Assembly: GCA_947044405.1 (NCBI GenBank) | Contig: CAMRHE010000054.1 | Coordinates: 1,240,001 to 1,304,000 of the forward strand | Direction: 5' to 3' | DNA from: Leptodactylus fallax | Taxonomy: Eukaryota > Chordata > Amphibia > Anura > Leptodactylidae | Length of the DNA: 64,000 nucleotides | Shown: in pieces, positions 21,616-33,484 of the stretch | How the letters are laid out: every line of letters starts with the position of its first letter | How positions within the stretch are numbered: position 1 is the stretch's first letter | Notes under the pieces: generated by a model | What the model saw: only the letters and a program-made list of their open reading frames with translations | Told to the model about the DNA's origin: nothing | Database searches by the model: none | Program-made: the position numbers and the translations under genes

Positions 21616-23883
21616 TATGGAGACTTTCAATCAATAAAGGAATTAGCAACATAGTTCAGCAAATTCTTCCTTTAGAACAACAAATTTGCCACTTACCCTC
21701 CACTGTTGATTAAACTTTGGTATTAGATATGTAGCTGTAACATTTTTTATTATTTATATTTCAAATTAATTTTTGTATAAAATTTTACATTAAAAATATA
21801 TACACATACTGCTACTACTAACACTACAAAATATGGTTCTTAAATTTCGGGAGATGGGTTGTTGATCCAGGCATTTATTTTGATTGCCAGATTTGGAATC
21901 CGAAGGATTTTTTTCACTTGATGAAGATGATTGGCTACTGCCTTATGGGAGTTTTGCTTTCCTCTGGATCAACATTACAGAATAATAGACTGAACTGAAC
22001 AGCTGTAAGTATTTTTCAGCCATACAAGCTAAGTTACTTCACTCCTATTCACACCAACAAAGTGACATAGACAAAAAAGCAGAAAAAGAGAAAGTTAAAA
22101 ACAGACAGAAAAAAGCTGTAGCAGGTTACTTATCAGGTTTAAATGCTGGAAATGTGGATTTAAATGCAAGTTTATTTGGTCCTGCATAGCATTTCCTAAT
22201 TGTATAATCTATTAGTGACATTATTGCTTTACTATGTCTTTACTAAAAATGTACACTTAAAATATATCTACTATTTGCAAAAAAAAAAAAAAAATTGCTT
22301 AGCAGCTCTGGCATTAAATTCTATCTGAAAATGTCAGTTTTATTAGCATACTATACACAAATAATCCTTAAGTATTTACTGTAGAGATAGCCACAATGAG
22401 CATAAGAAGATTAATCATAATCCTGCAATGTATTTGGAAATTTAAACATATCATGGATAAACTCTTTGTTCTTCAATTGGATTTAAAATATTTTTTCACT
22501 TTTTCTGTAATAGATTTTTAATGAATTGTACTCAGGCAAAATGCAAAAATATTAAAAATGTTCCTATAATGGAAACACATTAAGAAAATCAGCTGTAGTA
22601 TTAGGCAAATGCTTTCTTATTAACTTTTTAAGGAAAAACATGCACTTGTCTCAGAGCTGAGTTTCTGACTTGGGCCTCATTTGTAAAAAAAAAAAAAATA
22701 TATATATATATATTTGTTGCCAAAAGCAACCAGAGATTAACTTTTATTTCTAAATTGGAACAATGAACACCTTGCTTTGAATGATTGTTAAGGCAAATTT
22801 TTCTGGAAGACAGTTTTGATAAATGAGGTCCAGTGTGTGTGCATGTTTTTTGTGGTTTTCCATAGACAAGACGCTAATGACAGCGCTATTGATTTATTGA
22901 ATGTGTGCCTGTAGACCCTTTTTAATACGTATGATTTTCCTTTCATGATTAACTAAAGCTATCATCACTTTGTATAATAAGTGCAATATGTACCTAGAGT
23001 AAAAGTTAAAAAGTGGCAATAATCCTGATCATTAACATTTCGGCAAACAATTGTATTATTAGTCTAACTTAAATACTGTAGCCTTTGGCCAAAGTCATGG
23101 AATGATAAATGCTCCCAAACTTTCTTGTTTTTTTTTTTGCATTTTCCCTACAGCACTATTGCTGTAATGAGACAATTGGGAGTTAGTATTGGAAATAAAC
23201 TGAAACTGAAAGACAGAATGTTACAATCCTGACTACTCCTGGCAGAATACTAGCAGAACACCACTGATCATGAGGTTTGGAAAATGACAAGATGTATTGT
23301 ATATTAGTTTTGTCTGTGATTGTCCATGATGCATTGTTTCTAAATGCCAGTTTTACAAATTCACAACTATGGAAGCTGGGTATAGATGGGCTATGTAAAC
23401 ATAGAAAAGCATACACCCACAAGATGTAAGGTGGTGATGGTTACATGTACATGCATTAAGGTAAAGCCAAGAAAGTGGTTTTATGTATAAACAGAGACGC
23501 AGGGAACATTATTCTCCTACAGTATGTTTATATATTCCATCCATGGACAGGATGGGGCTTTAAACTGAAGAGCTGGGATAAAGAGTAAGGGCATTTATAG
23601 TTTCAAGTAACATAGAGATGTGTTGACACCTAATGGAGCTCCAGTTTTGTTGACTCACAATTTACTTAATTTCACAACATACTACAACTATAAAAGCCAC
23701 GAAGGACTGCAACTTACATTTGACTTGCTTCTCAGGAAATTACTGCAAGACAGTTGGTCCCATGGACATGCTGTACCTCAGTCTCATTCGTTTTTATGGA
23801 ACAGAGATGTGACCAACGGACACGAGGTCACTTCCTGAGAAGAAAGTAGCCATGTTTTCAAAGTCCTGCACAACCCCTTGTTG
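21616..23883. other. AT-rich non-coding stretch
   Basis: Contains poly-A at 22280-22295 and an A/TA run at 22687-22713. 23862-23880 (TCCTGCACAACCCCTTG) looks like the right end of a TTAA MITE truncated by the L2 copy. No coding is recognisable. Confidence 0.4.
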
Positions 23884-23885
23884 TA

Positions 23886-23914
23886 ATAATAATAATAATA
23901 ATAATAATAATACA
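23886..23914. repeat. (AAT)n L2 tail
   Basis: About nine AAT units forming the 3' tail of the reverse-strand L2. Confidence 0.9.
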
Positions 23915-24022
23915 TTTTATCTATATAGTGCCAACATATTCCACAGTACTTTACAAATTGTAGGGTTCAAGTACTGACAAAATGAGACATGAGACAGAGT
24001 AATAAGTCAATTCACACAATGG

Positions 24023-24329
24023 TAGAGAGAGTCATGGCACTCCTATTTGTTCCAAGGTGCTCTGATAGAGTTTCACCCCACGTATTCAATATATATATCT
24101 CAGGCACTCAAATTTTCATGCAAAAATTTTTTAGTTTTATTCAATATATCATCCTAGAACATGCAATCCACAAAAAGTTGTTAAAACGTTTTTCGGTCCT
24201 TTTATGGACCTTCGTCAGAGCCGGATTGCCTTGGAATGGAAGAAACCAGAAATAAGGGCAGAGCTTCAGAAAAGTAGTAAGCGATAGCATCGCTATAGAA
24301 AATTTGAGTGCCTGAGATACATATTCTTG
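24023..24329 (-). mobile_element. 307-bp insertion with hammerhead-like core, Penelope-type
   Basis: Flanked by a 14-bp direct repeat AATTCACACAATGG at 24009-24022 and 24330-24343, within L2 sequence. It carries inverted repeats at 24084-24117 and 24298-24329 (GAAAATTTGAGTGCCTGAGA). On the reverse strand, 24191-24218 reads CTGACGA, A, GGTCC, a short loop, GGACC, GAAA. This is the hammerhead core pattern with a 5-bp stem II and one extra A. Penelope-like elements carry hammerheads in their terminal repeats. It has no protein. Confidence 0.75.
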
Positions 24330-25667
24330 AATTCACACAATGGGACTGAGGGCCCTGCTTCCAAGAGCTTACAATCTATGAGGTAGAGGGGGTGACACAA
24401 GAGGTAGCAGGGGCGGCATCGGAGTTAGCATCGCATATACAGTGGTCCAGACATTTTTGTGATAAAGGTTATATTAATTATCAATAAAGTTGTGAGCCAT
24501 CACCAGCCGTGTCCTTTTATGTGCAGATGGTCCCTGGACATATAAGATTACAGTCCGATGCGGCATCATATCCTGTGGGATAATGTGGGAGCATGAACAA
24601 TAGAGGGTTAGTTTTGTGGATGTTAACTGTGGAAGGATTTAGATTAGGAATTGTGATAGGCCTGCCTGAAAAGATATGTCTTTTGGATGCGCTTGAAGCT
24701 GTAGAAATTGGGAGTTAATCTGATTGTCTGGGGTAAAACATTCCAGAGAAGTGGTGCAAATCGGGAGAAGTCTTGGATACAGGAGTGGGAGGTTCTGATA
24801 ATAGATGATAAATAAATCTTATGTCATTGACAGAATGGAGAGCATGGGTTGGGTAATGAGGGAGGAAATGTAGAGAGGTGCAGCATTATAGAGAGCCTTG
24901 TGAATAGGGTGATAAGTTTATTTTGTATTCTGTATTGAATAGGCATCTAATGCAGTGACTGGCACAGACCAGAACTATCAGTGTAGCATTTAGACTGATA
25001 GACTTGCCTGGCTGCTGCATTCAGAATAGATTGTAGAGGGGAGAGTTTAGAAAGGGGAAGACCGATTAGTAAGGAGTTACATTAATCAAGTTGACAGTGA
25101 ATCAGGGAGACAATAAGGGTCTTTAATGTATCTGTGGTAAGGAAAGGGCAGATTCTGGAGAGATTTTTGAGGTGGAGATGACTTGAGCGTCCAAGTGATT
25201 TGATCTGAGGGGGTGAAGGAAACGTCTGAGTCAAACATAACCCCAAGCCAGTGGGCATACTACCTAGGAGTTATGGTAAGGCTGGAGACTGAAATGGAGA
25301 TATCAGGGTTAGGTCTGTTAGATGTTGTAAACAGCAGTAGTTCAGTCTTTGAGAGATTCCGTTACAGATAAAGCAAAGGCATGATATTTGAGACAGCAGT
25401 CACTGGTGTTCTGTATTAGTGTAGGCAATGTCACGGGATGAGGTATATAGTTGGAAGCCATCAGCATAAAAATGATACTGGAAGCCAAATCTGGTGATGG
25501 TTTGTCCAATAGGTGCTGTGTAGAGGACCGAGCCCTGAGGAACCCCAATATCTAGGGGAAGAGGGGAAGAGACAGAGCCCACAAATGATACACTGAAAGT
25601 ACGGTCTGAGAGATATGAGAAGAACCAAGAGAACCCAGTGTTTGCAAGGCCGACAGAGCAGAGCATA

Positions 25668-25779
25668 TTGGAAGAGTGAAGAAATCAGGTAATACCTTTT
25701 AGTGGCTAACTGAGTATATTTAGTATAGTATATAGTATATATACTATAGTAAGCTTTCGGAAGTACTAGCTCCCTTCAT
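25668..25779 (-). mobile_element. 112-bp insertion with hammerhead-like core
   Basis: Inserted in L2 between copies of CAGAGCATA (25659-25667 and 25780-25788). L2 copy 1 has no insert at the matching point (~3567). On the reverse strand 25755-25782 reads CTGATGA, A, GGGAG, loop, CTTCC, GAAA. A TAGTATA-rich segment (25718-25750) and AGGTATTACCT-like text follow. It is probably a minimal Penelope-type retroposon. Confidence 0.7.
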
Positions 25780-25984
25780 CAGAGCATAGTGAGGAGTAGT
25801 TGGTGGTCAACAGTGTCAAATGCTGCTGAGAGATTCAGGAAAATAAGAAGAGAATAGATACCATTAGATTTAGCCATGAAGAGATCATTGGAGACTTTTG
25901 TAAGGGCTGTTTCAGTAGAGTGCAGAGTGCGAAAGACAGATTGTAAGGGGTCAAGAAGAGAGTTAGCAGAAAGATAGTGGATTA

Positions 25985-27051
25985 AATAATAATAGTAATA
26001 ATCCTTTAATAGTCCCACCATGGGGAAATTCAGTGTCAAAGAACACTATTCTCACAATGTTCCCTGGTTTCTCCAGGTGAGACAGAGCCCTGTGCAGAAA
26101 GTGGATGATAGCATCATCCACCTCAATGCCTGGCCAATAATCAAACTGGAGAGGGTCCATAGTGGGGCTCACTAGAGGGCGGAGATGTGTGAGAACCAAT
26201 CTCTCTATGATCTTCATCAAGTGAGATGTCAATGCTACAGGTCTGTAGTCGTTGAGATCCATAGGGTGAGGTTTCTTTGGAACCGGTACCACACAGGAAG
26301 ATTTCCATACTTCAGGGACAATTTCCAGTTTCAGGCTCATATTAAACACATATGTAATGATATTACACAGCTGATCTCCGCAAGTCTTAATTAGCCTTGC
26401 ACTGATGTTAAATGGCCCTGCTGCTTTCCCCGTTTTGATCTTTTTCAGATCTTTTCTCATCCTTTTCTCACCTGAAGGTCAGACTGTGGTCAGATAAAGA
26501 TGGACTTCTGGATTTACATGTCTGGTGTGAAGTAGCCGCAGGAGGCAAAGTCATTGTGGCAGGAGGAACTAAAAGGACATGCTAGGGTGGAAGGAGCTGG
26601 TGTGTGATCAAAGCTATTGAAGAATAGATTTAGTTCGTTAAGCCAATTAACATCTGACTCTATGTGGGAGACAGACTGTCTATGACCTGAAATAGACTTA
26701 AGCCCATCCCAGATTCCCCTTATATCTTTTCTTTCCATTTGCTTTTCCATATATTTCTTATAATTGACTTTTTCCTTCCTAATTTGACACCTAAGCTCAT
26801 TCTGTATCTCTCTCAGCCCCTCCTTATCTCTTGTCTTGAATGCCATCTTTTTCTCCTTAAGTAATGCTTTTATTTCAGAATTAATCCATGGTTTGTTGTT
26901 AGAGAAGCACCTCACCACTTTTGTGGGTACTGTGTTGTCCACACAAAAATTAATATAGTCTGTTATGCAGTGAGTCCTTCTATATCTTCCCCATAAGAAT
27001 CATGCAGTACTTCCCATGCAGTTGTGTCAAAACAGTCTCTCAGAGCCTCAA
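25985..27051 (-). pseudogene. Rex1-like LINE inserted in L2
   Basis: Reverse-strand frames 26514-26942 and 25963-26460 give the linker and RT N-terminal half of a Rex1-type polyprotein: KPWINSEIKALL, IKTGKAAGPFNISARL, VVPVPKKPHPMDLNDYRPVA. The 3' terminus (inverse of CTGAATTTCCCCATGGTGG) and an ATT-rich tail lie at 25983-26035. The RT YADD region is missing, because the frame passes from the AFNT-like region straight to the 3' UTR, so there is an internal deletion as well as 5' truncation. No clear target duplication. Confidence 0.8.
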
Positions 27052-27069
27052 ACAAGAATAGACCAAGGA

Positions 27070-27360
27070 TCTGTGAAGGATCTCGTCCAGCCGAACCTGC
27101 GTTCCGCACACCTGAGATCGCTTCAATTACCTCACACCCACCTCCAGTGAGTGTTCTGGGTTGATAGGATAATACGAAACCGAGCTTTCTAAATTTTATA
27201 TACTTATTAACCCTTAAACGGGTCGATACTAGACACTTAACACATACAGAAAATACATGTAGCAAATACAAGTGGAAAGCAACATTACACGGTGCACAAA
27301 ATAAAAATGGGAATAACAGAAAAAAAAAAGGAAATATTACCAACACAAGCCTGTGTTGGT
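27070..27360. mobile_element. 291-bp unclassified retroposon-like insertion
   Basis: Bounded by an 18-bp direct repeat AAACAAGAATAGACCAAG at 27052-27069 and 27361-27378. L2 copy 1 has one diverged version of that text (~3771-3786). A hairpin ACCAACACA..TGTGTTGGT sits at 27340-27361, next to an A-rich run at 27321-27330. I do not recognise the interior and it codes for nothing. Confidence 0.65.
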
Positions 27361-27790
27361 AAACAAGAATAGACCAAGCATTCCAAGATTTTGGAGATGA
27401 AGGGGAGGTTAGAGATTGGTCGATAGTTAGCAGTACAGGACGGGTCAAGGGAGTATTTCTTCAGTAGTGGGGTTATGACAGCATGTTTGAAAGAGGAGGG
27501 AAAAATTCCAGAAGAGAAAGAGAGGTTAAATATTTTAGTAAGGTAAGTAGTGATGGCAGGCAACAGAGAGAAAGTATGAGAGGAAAGGATCACTACTGCA
27601 GGTAGTAGGGCAAGAAGAGAAGAGCTGGGAGACTTCTTTTGTAACTGGTTCAAAAGATGAGAATGAACAGGATGAAGTGTGGTAGGTGTGGGTATTAATG
27701 CTGTATGGGTATTGGGCAATTATTTCCTGACAGATCTTATCAATTTTGTCATGGAAATAAATGGCCAGGTCCTCTTCAAGTGAAAATAGG

Positions 27791-28019
27791 AAAATTTTAA
27801 TATTTTACTGCATTTTTACCACTGTGTTTTTTAATTGCATTTCACTATGTGGGGACATAGCTTTACATGGTTTTGCCAAAGTAATTATAGATAGTGATAT
27901 TCATATATGCATTAAACTATTTGACCACTATATTAAATATAATTTTTTACTATAATTTACATTTCATTACACATAAAACTAAAATGTTAAATTCTGATAC
28001 ATCTGTTGAAAAACTCAGC
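27791..28019. other. AT-rich non-coding stretch
   Basis: No feature seen. Confidence 0.35.
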
Positions 28020-28200
28020 ATTACAGATGCTGAGCTGCATATTTGCATTAATAATGGCCCAAGAACAGCAATTAAAACTGAATGGATAAAGCAGCTTTTT
28101 TTCAAAATTGTGCATTTTGTCTTCTCTCTTCAAGAATACTTTATTCGGAAAGTAAGATCAAAGAGTCTGAAAATCTGCAGAAAATCAAGTCATCTGTAGG
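28020..28200. other. Possible conserved non-coding element
   Basis: A low-repeat stretch with an octamer and homeodomain-type cluster (CATATTTGCATTAATAATGG at about 28038). This impression rests on composition only. Confidence 0.2.
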
Positions 28201-29820
28201 AAGCATTATGTAAAAAAAGTAATCAGCAGTTCCAAATATAAACCAGAGGGAAAAATCAAATTGTGTTTGCACTGCCATTTTCATATGTAACCATGGTAAG
28301 ATAGAAGCAACAGCTGTTTTGAAATAAAAAATAACCTACTTGTGCTATGAGTAGGTTTTCCATTAAGAGTATAAAAATAGTAACTTCAGCTCTGAATCAG
28401 TTCATAATAACACCTGCAATATATTCAGCTGAAATATATGCATCACTAGGTAAACAAAGGTCTGTATGTATTGGGCAAAATAAAACTACAGTAACATTTA
28501 ACCCTTTCTTGTATAAAAGTAATTTACTATTTATATTTGGTATATCCATGTTATGCCACATTTTATTGGAATGCTAAGAAGATAAAAACACTGCTATGTA
28601 CACACATGCTGGAATAAGGTGCAAATAAAAAGTAAAAGTGTCAATATTCCAGGTCGAACAATAACATGATAATAAACCCAATTTAACACTTAAAGGGGTT
28701 GTGCTGACAATTATCTGCATACGTAAGTGCACTGGAACTCCATTCACAAGAAGCCTTTAGAAGGACCTTAGCATACATTTGCCAAAAAATGTTGCAGTAT
28801 CACAGCCCTAATTATATTGAAATTCATAGTCAGCTGTATTTTTTACCACAACTGTAAAAAAAAACCTTTTATACATAACCAAACATTCATATTCGATATA
28901 CAACTGAATATGTCCATCTATAAGTTCATCAAGCCTATCTATTCATAATACTGTTGAGTTTACACATTGAACATTGTGTGACTTTAGCCTAAAAGGTTTT
29001 AAGCCAACTTCTCTGTTTTCCAGCAAAACAAATGTGGCATTTAATCTTAATAAGCAGGGCTACCATCGGGATTTTGCAGGCCCTATACAAGGAAATTTTG
29101 TGATTCCTCCCCACAGCTGCAGAAAAATGTAACACAGTAGTGAAATTAGGAGGTAGTGACACACACATGGAAAATGACACTCCGAAACAAATGTCCCCTT
29201 CCCTAGTCACATATTTTATTTGGAAAGCAGTCAAGCCTTTGCTGTAATCCTTAGAGCAGAGTTGGTAGACAGCACTTGAGCTGAGGTAGGTGATATGGAG
29301 AAGGCAGAGATGAAACAAATAATCCAGACTAATAATAAAGACTCCTCTCTCTTCCTTTCCTGTATATGGTTATCATATAGGAATCTAAATACAAAATTGC
29401 TGGGGGGCTTGGGCCAACATGTGGGTGAGTGGACGGTTGAGATGTCAACCTGGGCGAGCCTTTCACAGTATGATTTGCAAATGGAAGATTGCAGTAAAGT
29501 GGGAGTGGTTTTTATAAAAATAAAAGGGCGCAGCTATATATATTTAGACCCCATATAATACTATTAGACCCCAGATTGCTATTGGTTAAATAAAAAAAAA
29601 ATTGTTTGCTATCACTATAAATAATGTGTTAATTTTATTGTATGGGTTATAATGGATACCAAATGCATCTATATTATTTACTATGTTTTGCATATTTTAA
29701 ATATGCTGCATATTTTTCATCTTATATCTAAACTAAATTTTTCCATATGTCTTTGAAACACTCTATAAATGACATATACAATGTTAGAGAACGCAATATC
29801 AATATGTTAACAATACAATA
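28201..29820. other. Non-coding stretch
   Basis: 28690 (TTAAAGGGGTTGTGCTGAC) looks like one end of a TTAA MITE with no matching right end. The rest shows nothing recognisable. Confidence 0.4.
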
Positions 29821-29825
29821 TATAC

Positions 29826-30054
29826 TGTGACAGGATTAGTTTGGGAATTGTTGTCTCCACAGATAGACGAGCACTTGGAACTGGCTGCAACCAGTTTTAT
29901 TTGTGCTTTCCAGACAAACAAAACATAAACAATATGAAATAAAACCCTAGCTGTCCTGACACTACCTTCAACACAGGTTCCTAACTACAGAGAGCTGGGC
30001 CTACTGCACAGCTTCCCAAACACAACGCACAGCAGTTTTTGACTTACAAATGCT
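29826..30054. repeat. Possible retroelement terminal fragment
   Basis: A moderately GC-rich segment beginning TGTGACAGGATTAG and containing a TTTTATTTGTGC run. It looks like dispersed repeat or LTR text but no second boundary is visible. The family is uncertain. Confidence 0.25.
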
Positions 30055-30335
30055 GTACCCAGAGAGCAGAGAGTAAAAAAGTTACAGGGGGGGTCAGAAT
30101 ATGGCTACTCCACAAAAAGTTTTGAAGTTTTAGATTTTTTTTTTTTAATGGGTTAAAACATAAAAAAAAAACTGTATAAATTTGGTATTCCTGGAATTGT
30201 ACTGACCCATATAATACAGCTGACGTAATTTTAGCTGTAAAAACAAAGCCCGTTAGAAAGTCGCATAAACGCAGGTTTTTTCCATTCCACCCAATTCTGA
30301 ATTTATTTCCAGCTTCCCAGTACATCATACAAAAA
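30055..30335 (-). repeat. Dispersed frog-type repeat, copy 1
   Basis: Reverse-strand text (TGATGTACTGGGAAGCTGG, GGGCTTTGTTTTTACAGC) matches the forward copy at 55740-56170 in order and spacing. Confidence 0.6.
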
Positions 30336-31191
30336 ATGTAAGGTTTTTATACTGTATATTCATTTGTATAGCCTTCTTCACAACTAGCAAACAGTACAGT
30401 ATAGTTTATAGCAAATGTAATTGACAGAATTGGAACCCATAAGAAATGGTGATAAATGTTTAACGTTTTCCTCAAACATACCTTAACATTTTGTGCTTTT
30501 TCTTTAGTCTTATAATAGTAAAGTATTTTTAAGCAAGAGTATAACACTTCACCTGAATGGTTTTCAGGCTTTATTAAACATACCTTTATGTTGATGTTGA
30601 CAATTTGACACTGCCTTGGAAAGGATGAAATGAAAGAAATCTGACATTCTGTGTAATAAGAACATGCACAACATGTCATGTTGATGGGCTATTTGTGTTA
30701 TATGAAATGAACAGTTACAGCTTATGCTTATTGAACATGTAAGTCAGACATAGAGCAATTTTGAAAGGAGACCAGATGTATACTGAAATTTCCTGCATAT
30801 ATGTGCCACAAATAGTTGTGCTATGACATATATTCCAAGCAATAAACGTTTGCTAACATTTTATCACCAAATGCATAGCAATCATTTACAGATTAATGCT
30901 TTTTACTGTATAATGTTGTTTATTATTATTTGATGCATTTACAGAGCGTTGAAGATTAAGCTAATCAAAGCAATAAAAGGAAAAATACATATACACAAAA
31001 ATGAGCACCCTTGTAGGTAAATACATTTCATTGCTGTAAACATTCACAGGTCTGAAGGCTTCAGGGCATAAAATGTTCCAACATTCTTTGCTACAGTAAG
31101 TCAAGGACTTCACAGCAGTCCTCACAGATGTGTAGGCATTATAGAAGTGAGGTAGAAAATGTGGACATTATGGAAACTTAGCTAATACTGT
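30336..31191. other. AT-rich non-coding stretch
   Basis: No recognisable feature. Confidence 0.35.
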
Positions 31192-31529
31192 TTAACCACT
31201 TCCATACCAGATGCTTTACTCCCCTTCCAGACCAGGCACATTTTCAAGTTTTAGCAATGTTCCAGTTTAACTGAAAATTGCTTTTCTATTACTTTGGCAA
31301 CCTACATGTATTTGGTCTCCTTTTTCTCGGAACATAATGGGCTTTTAACATTTTATAACAAAATAAGCAATACATTTAACTTTTTACAAAAATATAGAGG
31401 GAAAAGGGCAAAAAAAGTAAAAAAAAATGCTTTTTCCTACATTTAAACACATGATAACCTCAAAAAAATAAATTATAATAAATATATATATATATTCTAA
31501 AATATATTTTCTTATTTCTTCTGTTTGTA

Positions 31530-32042
31530 TAGATACCACATTTGAGTATTTTCTCCATTATATGGGCCTACAGCAGAGACTGCAATGAATGGTGCGCAAA
31601 CTGGCTTTTGAAGGGCAAATTTTCCATAGCTGGTTTGCTGACACCATACTATCATTACAGCTGTTGTGAAGGCCCAAAACAGTATGAACACCCTCAAAAT
31701 GACTCCACTCAATAAATTAGACCCCCAAGGTATTCAATAAAGGACATATAAAAGATATTGGACCTCTGTTTTTTTCCAGACTTTTCAATGAATTTGGTGG
31801 AAAAAAAATGAAAATGACATTTTTTCCCAAATATGTCAATTCAGGTAACTATTTTTAAAATCTGGTGAGTGCTGCTTGAGAAACACACCTGATAATATAT
31901 TTAGCAACTTATGCCGTTTTCATAGATACCAAATGTAGGTGCATTCCTTACTTGCTGGGCCTACAGCAGAGCCTACAATGAATGGTGCGCAAACTGGCTT
32001 CCGGAGGCCGAATTTTCCATAGCTGGTTTGCTGACACCATAC
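31530..32042. repeat. Direct repeat pair, ~130 bp
   Basis: 31530-31650 and 31922-32042 share TGCAATGAATGGTGCGCAAA-type text and TTTCCATAGCTGGTTTGCTG, separated by about 270 bases. Confidence 0.85.
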
Positions 32043-32068
32043 ATTAACAATAATGACAACAGCCTTCA

Positions 32069-32440
32069 TGTATATAACACAAAAAATCTGCCTTTATATT
32101 ACAAATGTATTTAAGGCTGCAGAAACATGCAGCGGCTCTGACCGCACGCCAGATGGCCAGTAACAAGTTGTAGACAATAATCAATACATTTCTTCCCTAT
32201 ACTATGTGCGTCCAGAGCCACTGCATGTCTGCACCCTAAAAGTATGACAACAACCTACATGTATATAGCACAAAAAAAATCTGCTTTTATATGACAAATG
32301 TATATTAGGGTGCAGATACATGCAGCGTCTCTGACCTGACATCAGACGGCCAGTAACAAGTTGTAGATAATAAATTTTGTATCGCCAGAACCGCTGCATG
32401 TCTGCATCCTAAAAGTGGAATAATAATCTTTATTTATGGG
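32069..32440. repeat. Tandem duplication, ~185-bp unit
   Basis: Two head-to-tail copies sharing CACAAAAAATCTGC, GGCCAGTAACAAGTTGTAGA and CTGCATGTCTGCA.CCTAAAA. Each unit is itself partly palindromic around the GCAGCGGCTCTG segment. Confidence 0.85.
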
Positions 32441-32490
32441 TCACAAAAAAATTTAAATTTATGTAGCTAGATAGATAAAAAAAAATAAAA

Positions 32491-32518
32491 GATAGATAGA
32501 TAGATAGATAGATATGAG

Positions 32519-32575
<57 letters not shown>
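32491..32575. repeat. (GATA)n microsatellite
   Basis: About twenty GATA units with one interruption near 32514. Confidence 0.95.
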
Positions 32576-32715
32576 TGGGAGACAGAAGAGAGAGGGGGGC
32601 AATCAAGTGGCGGGGGAGTGTGTGTGTAGTGATTTTTACTTACCAATCTCCCTCTGTCAGGATCTGAGGAGGGGGAGATTGGAAGCCACTTTTTATCTTT
32701 TTATTATTTACTTTA

Positions 32716-33225
32716 TGTGAGCACTGAGGCAGGCTGTCACAGTGCTCACATGCCCCAAAGACCACTATGCCCAATCAGAGTGGTCTCTGGGCAAAACTCC
32801 GTGATCATAGCTGTCTTCTGACAGCTGACCACGGAGTACTGCTGGGGGTGGAGCCAGAAGTGCCGATCTCCCTCTCTGCTTGGCTAAGGACAGTGAGATC
32901 GGTGTTCAGCCAACTTCATTGTGATCTCTGTGACAGGCTGTCACCGCGATCTCATGCCCGGAAGCCACACAGAGTGATCTCCGGGTAAAGCTCTGAAGTC
33001 CCTGCTCTCTGTTAACAGCGGGACTTCAGAGCTAAGTACAGGAAGGGGGTGGGGGCACAGCGGAGCAATCGGCTCATGTGCCGACTGTCATTGCAATCGC
33101 TGTGACGGTGTGTCACAGCAATCACAGACCTGGAGACCACACAGAGTGGTCTCTGGGCAAAGCTTTAAGGTCTCCGCTGTCTATTGACAGTGGGACCTCC
33201 GAGCTCAGTACAGTGGGGGGGGGGA
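32716..33225. repeat. Three diverged GC-rich tandem units
   Basis: Units at 32716-32855, 32921-33055 and 33094-33225 share GTGACAGGCTGTCAC-type palindromes, AGAGTGGTCTCTGGGCAAA and a hairpin around TGACAGC/TTAACAG before a G-rich run. Confidence 0.8.
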
Positions 33226-33484
33226 GGCAGTAGAGCTAATTCTGCTGGACGTACCGGTACGTCCTTGCAGAACTAGACAACCACCACTTGGACGTATATA
33301 GTCTATGGGCGGTACGGAACAGGTTAAGATATTTCTGACAACAAGGATCATGACTGTTTCCAATGACAAAACATGAATTATGAATGAAAGACTGTACTGT
33401 AATCTTAAATGTGACTCTTGATCAGTCCAAAATATGAAAAGCAATGAGTGGTTAAAAATTACTATTTTTTTTGTAGATTACACA

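Larger units (their letters stand above)
23884..27790 (-). pseudogene. L2-type LINE relic, copy 2, with nested insertions
   Basis: A reverse-strand L2 element encoding part of the RT used for target-primed reverse transcription. Reading from high to low coordinates: the region before RT (EDLAIYFHDKIDKI near 27750-27780), the NYRPISNLPFISKILE block (~27390-27440), AFDTVDH (~25800), and GVPQGSVL with YADG in place of the catalytic YADD (25400-25560). The loss of the second Asp and many frame breaks show it is dead. The AAT tail is at 23886-23914. Insertions interrupt it at 24023-24329, 25668-25779, ~25985-27051 and 27070-27360. Confidence 0.85.
31192..33327. mobile_element. 2.1-kb TTAA element with internal duplications
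   Basis: TTAA occurs at 31192-31195 and 33324-33327. The ends read TTAACCACTTCCATACC and the inverse of TTAACCTGTTCCGTACC. Internal layers: a ~130-bp repeat at 31530-31650 and 31922-32042, a ~185-bp tandem pair at 32069-32253 and 32254-32440, a GATA microsatellite, and three ~135-bp GC-rich units at 32716-33225. No protein is encoded. Confidence 0.7.
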
